A DNA stretch of 64,000 nt from Lepisosteus oculatus (lineage: Eukaryota; Chordata; Actinopteri; Semionotiformes; Lepisosteidae). Made by a program: the position numbers and the translations under genes. The notes under the pieces were generated by a model. The model was not told where the DNA came from and ran no database searches. It saw only the letters and a list, made by a program, of their open reading frames with translations. Location of the stretch: NCBI RefSeq assembly GCF_040954835.1, contig NC_090699.1, positions 16,981,817 through 17,045,816 on the forward strand, written 5' to 3'. Below, in pieces: positions 62,523 to 64,000 of this stretch; the first letter of the stretch is position 1, and every line of letters begins with the position of its first letter.

Positions 62523-64000
62523 TCAAGAAGCTGAGATCCTGGATTCATGAACTGTTAACTGCCAAACAGCCTAAAAGGGTCACATGGCCTCCTCACATCT
62601 GTACCCTTTCTTATATTCTTTTGCATCTTCATCAAATCTCACCTGACCGGCTCCAAGAAACCAGGGAGGGCAGGCTGGACGACGAGGCTATGATGGGAGA
62701 TTGCTAGCAAAAGCAGTTCGCTCCTTAGAGAGGCCATTTGAGAGGAGGATTGGCAGACAGCTCTGTGCTAGAAAATTCAACAGCGACATCAACATCTCCA
62801 GCCTGGTGTGAGGATTCATAATGCTGCCTCTTGGTACAACTGACATGTCCTACTTACTCCAGGCTCATGAAAGGTCCCAAGACACTTTTGTGAGTGGCCT
62901 TTAACCTGCACAGGCTGGATGTCTTAACAGCAATCTGATTAATCAAATATTTCCAGTCTCATTGGAATATCTTATCCTAAATATTCTCTCTCTCTAACCC
63001 TGTTCTTTGGTGTGCAGGCACAGAATGTCTGGTGCTACGGCACGGTGTTAATTCACAGCTGCTGGGCAATTGTTCTGGAGATCTTCCTTACTCTTAGGGA
63101 TTAATGACAGCTGTTCCTCTGTGTAAATGTACATTGATCCTGAGTGCATTATTATTCTAGTAAGTGGATGGCAAAACAGAAAATTAGCTACAACTTGTTG
63201 AATTCTCATTATCTTTAAAACTTTGCTTTAAATTTGCAGCAGTACTGCAGTGTCTGCCTGGCATTATCAAAAATAAACAAATTGGTAATACAAGACGTAA
63301 GCCCTTGTCCTCTTAATACTTGCTTTGAAACTCGTTCTTTTGGGAAGGTGTGATTTGCACACGCTGACAATATTTTCTCCGGATTGTGTGGGATCAATAT
63401 CTCCACCACAAGCCACTCTCATTCCCCACACTGGAAATCCTGAGGTCCCATGCTGACAAGCTACAAAGAAATGAATAAAAATAATTTGGTTTATAATCAT
63501 AATAGGATAACTGTGTTAACACTGCTTTTATATAACTAAATTCTTGCACTGAAAGCTTAAGGGGAACCCAACAAAGACATTAATCATGGATTATTTATCA
63601 AAATCCATTTTGAAGACTGCAATTCTGTTTGGCTTCTGTGCCAGAGACAGCAGATCAATTCTTGTATTGCTTTAAAAAAATCAATAGCGGAGGACGTTTT
63701 TTTTTTCTCCTTCAGTCTTTCTGCTGATGGCAAGGAAAAAGCAGCTTCGCAGAAGGGGCTGAGCCGAGCTTCAGTCCGACCCTGTGCCCTCTATTGCAAA
63801 GTCATGATTGCTGTTCCTTCTGCTCCCATAAGCAATGCTCACGATTGTCCTTTCTCATCAGGAGGATCTCCCTGTGTCCTGATACGAGTCGTCGCTACGT
63901 TCTGCGTCTCAGTAAAGCACAGCACGGATTAGCGCGTGCTGTCTCCATTATTGTTTCCATGTACCCTAGAGTCTGGGACAGAACAGAAACCCTGTACCCA
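62523..64000. other. Upstream flank of the arhgap22 PH exon, no gene seen
   Basis: I looked for an upstream arhgap22 coding exon ending in phase 1 before ARSKS and found none I could defend. No further repeat family recognised. Confidence 0.4.

Overview
The window is vertebrate nuclear DNA, most likely from a ray-finned fish. Two multi-exon genes are interrupted by AT-rich introns, and the introns carry several interspersed repeat families that look fish-like (5S-rRNA-derived and tRNA-derived SINEs, CR1/L2-type LINE ends, Tc1/mariner remnants). The mapk8 kinase activation loop reads [10 protein letters not shown], which I recall as the ray-finned fish version (tetrapods: AGTSFMMTPY). I cannot name the species; the repeat style would suit a gar-like or other early-branching fish, but that is a guess.

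Region 1 (1-6300): a probable mapk8 promoter and non-coding first exon (about 2050-2344), bracketed by two inverted copies of one GC-rich minisatellite (1-362 and 3598-4025). A solo LTR (833-1368, 5-bp target duplication) sits inside a 5S-derived SINE. A second minisatellite lies at 4057-4570.

Region 2 (6293-23565, + strand): the complete mapk8 (JNK1) coding sequence in eleven coding positions. It includes a pair of alternative 72-bp exons (11628-11699 and 13172-13243) and a last exon with two acceptors 5 nt apart. These give the p46-type (384 aa) and p54-type (427 aa) C-termini, the same lengths as in human JNK1.

Region 3 (25675-62043, - strand): arhgap22, a PH-RhoGAP-coiled-coil regulator of Rac, tail-to-tail with mapk8. 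Nine coding exons give 689 aa from the first visible ATG; an upstream exon may add more. One intron has a GC donor. The 24.8-kb intron 2 holds two candidate alternative first exons (near 51.2 kb and 37.8 kb), both with phase-1 donors that would splice in frame to PH-less arhgap22 isoforms. It also holds an unassigned 51-bp coding-like cassette, minisatellites, recent internal duplications and several SINEs.

Region 4 (62044-64000): sequence upstream of the arhgap22 PH exon, containing a tRNA-derived SINE and no gene I can support. The mapk8-arhgap22 pairing matches the neighbours on human 10q11, which supports both identifications. JNK1 is a stress kinase that phosphorylates c-Jun; ARHGAP22 switches off Rac. 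The sequence shows no regulatory link between them beyond adjacency.
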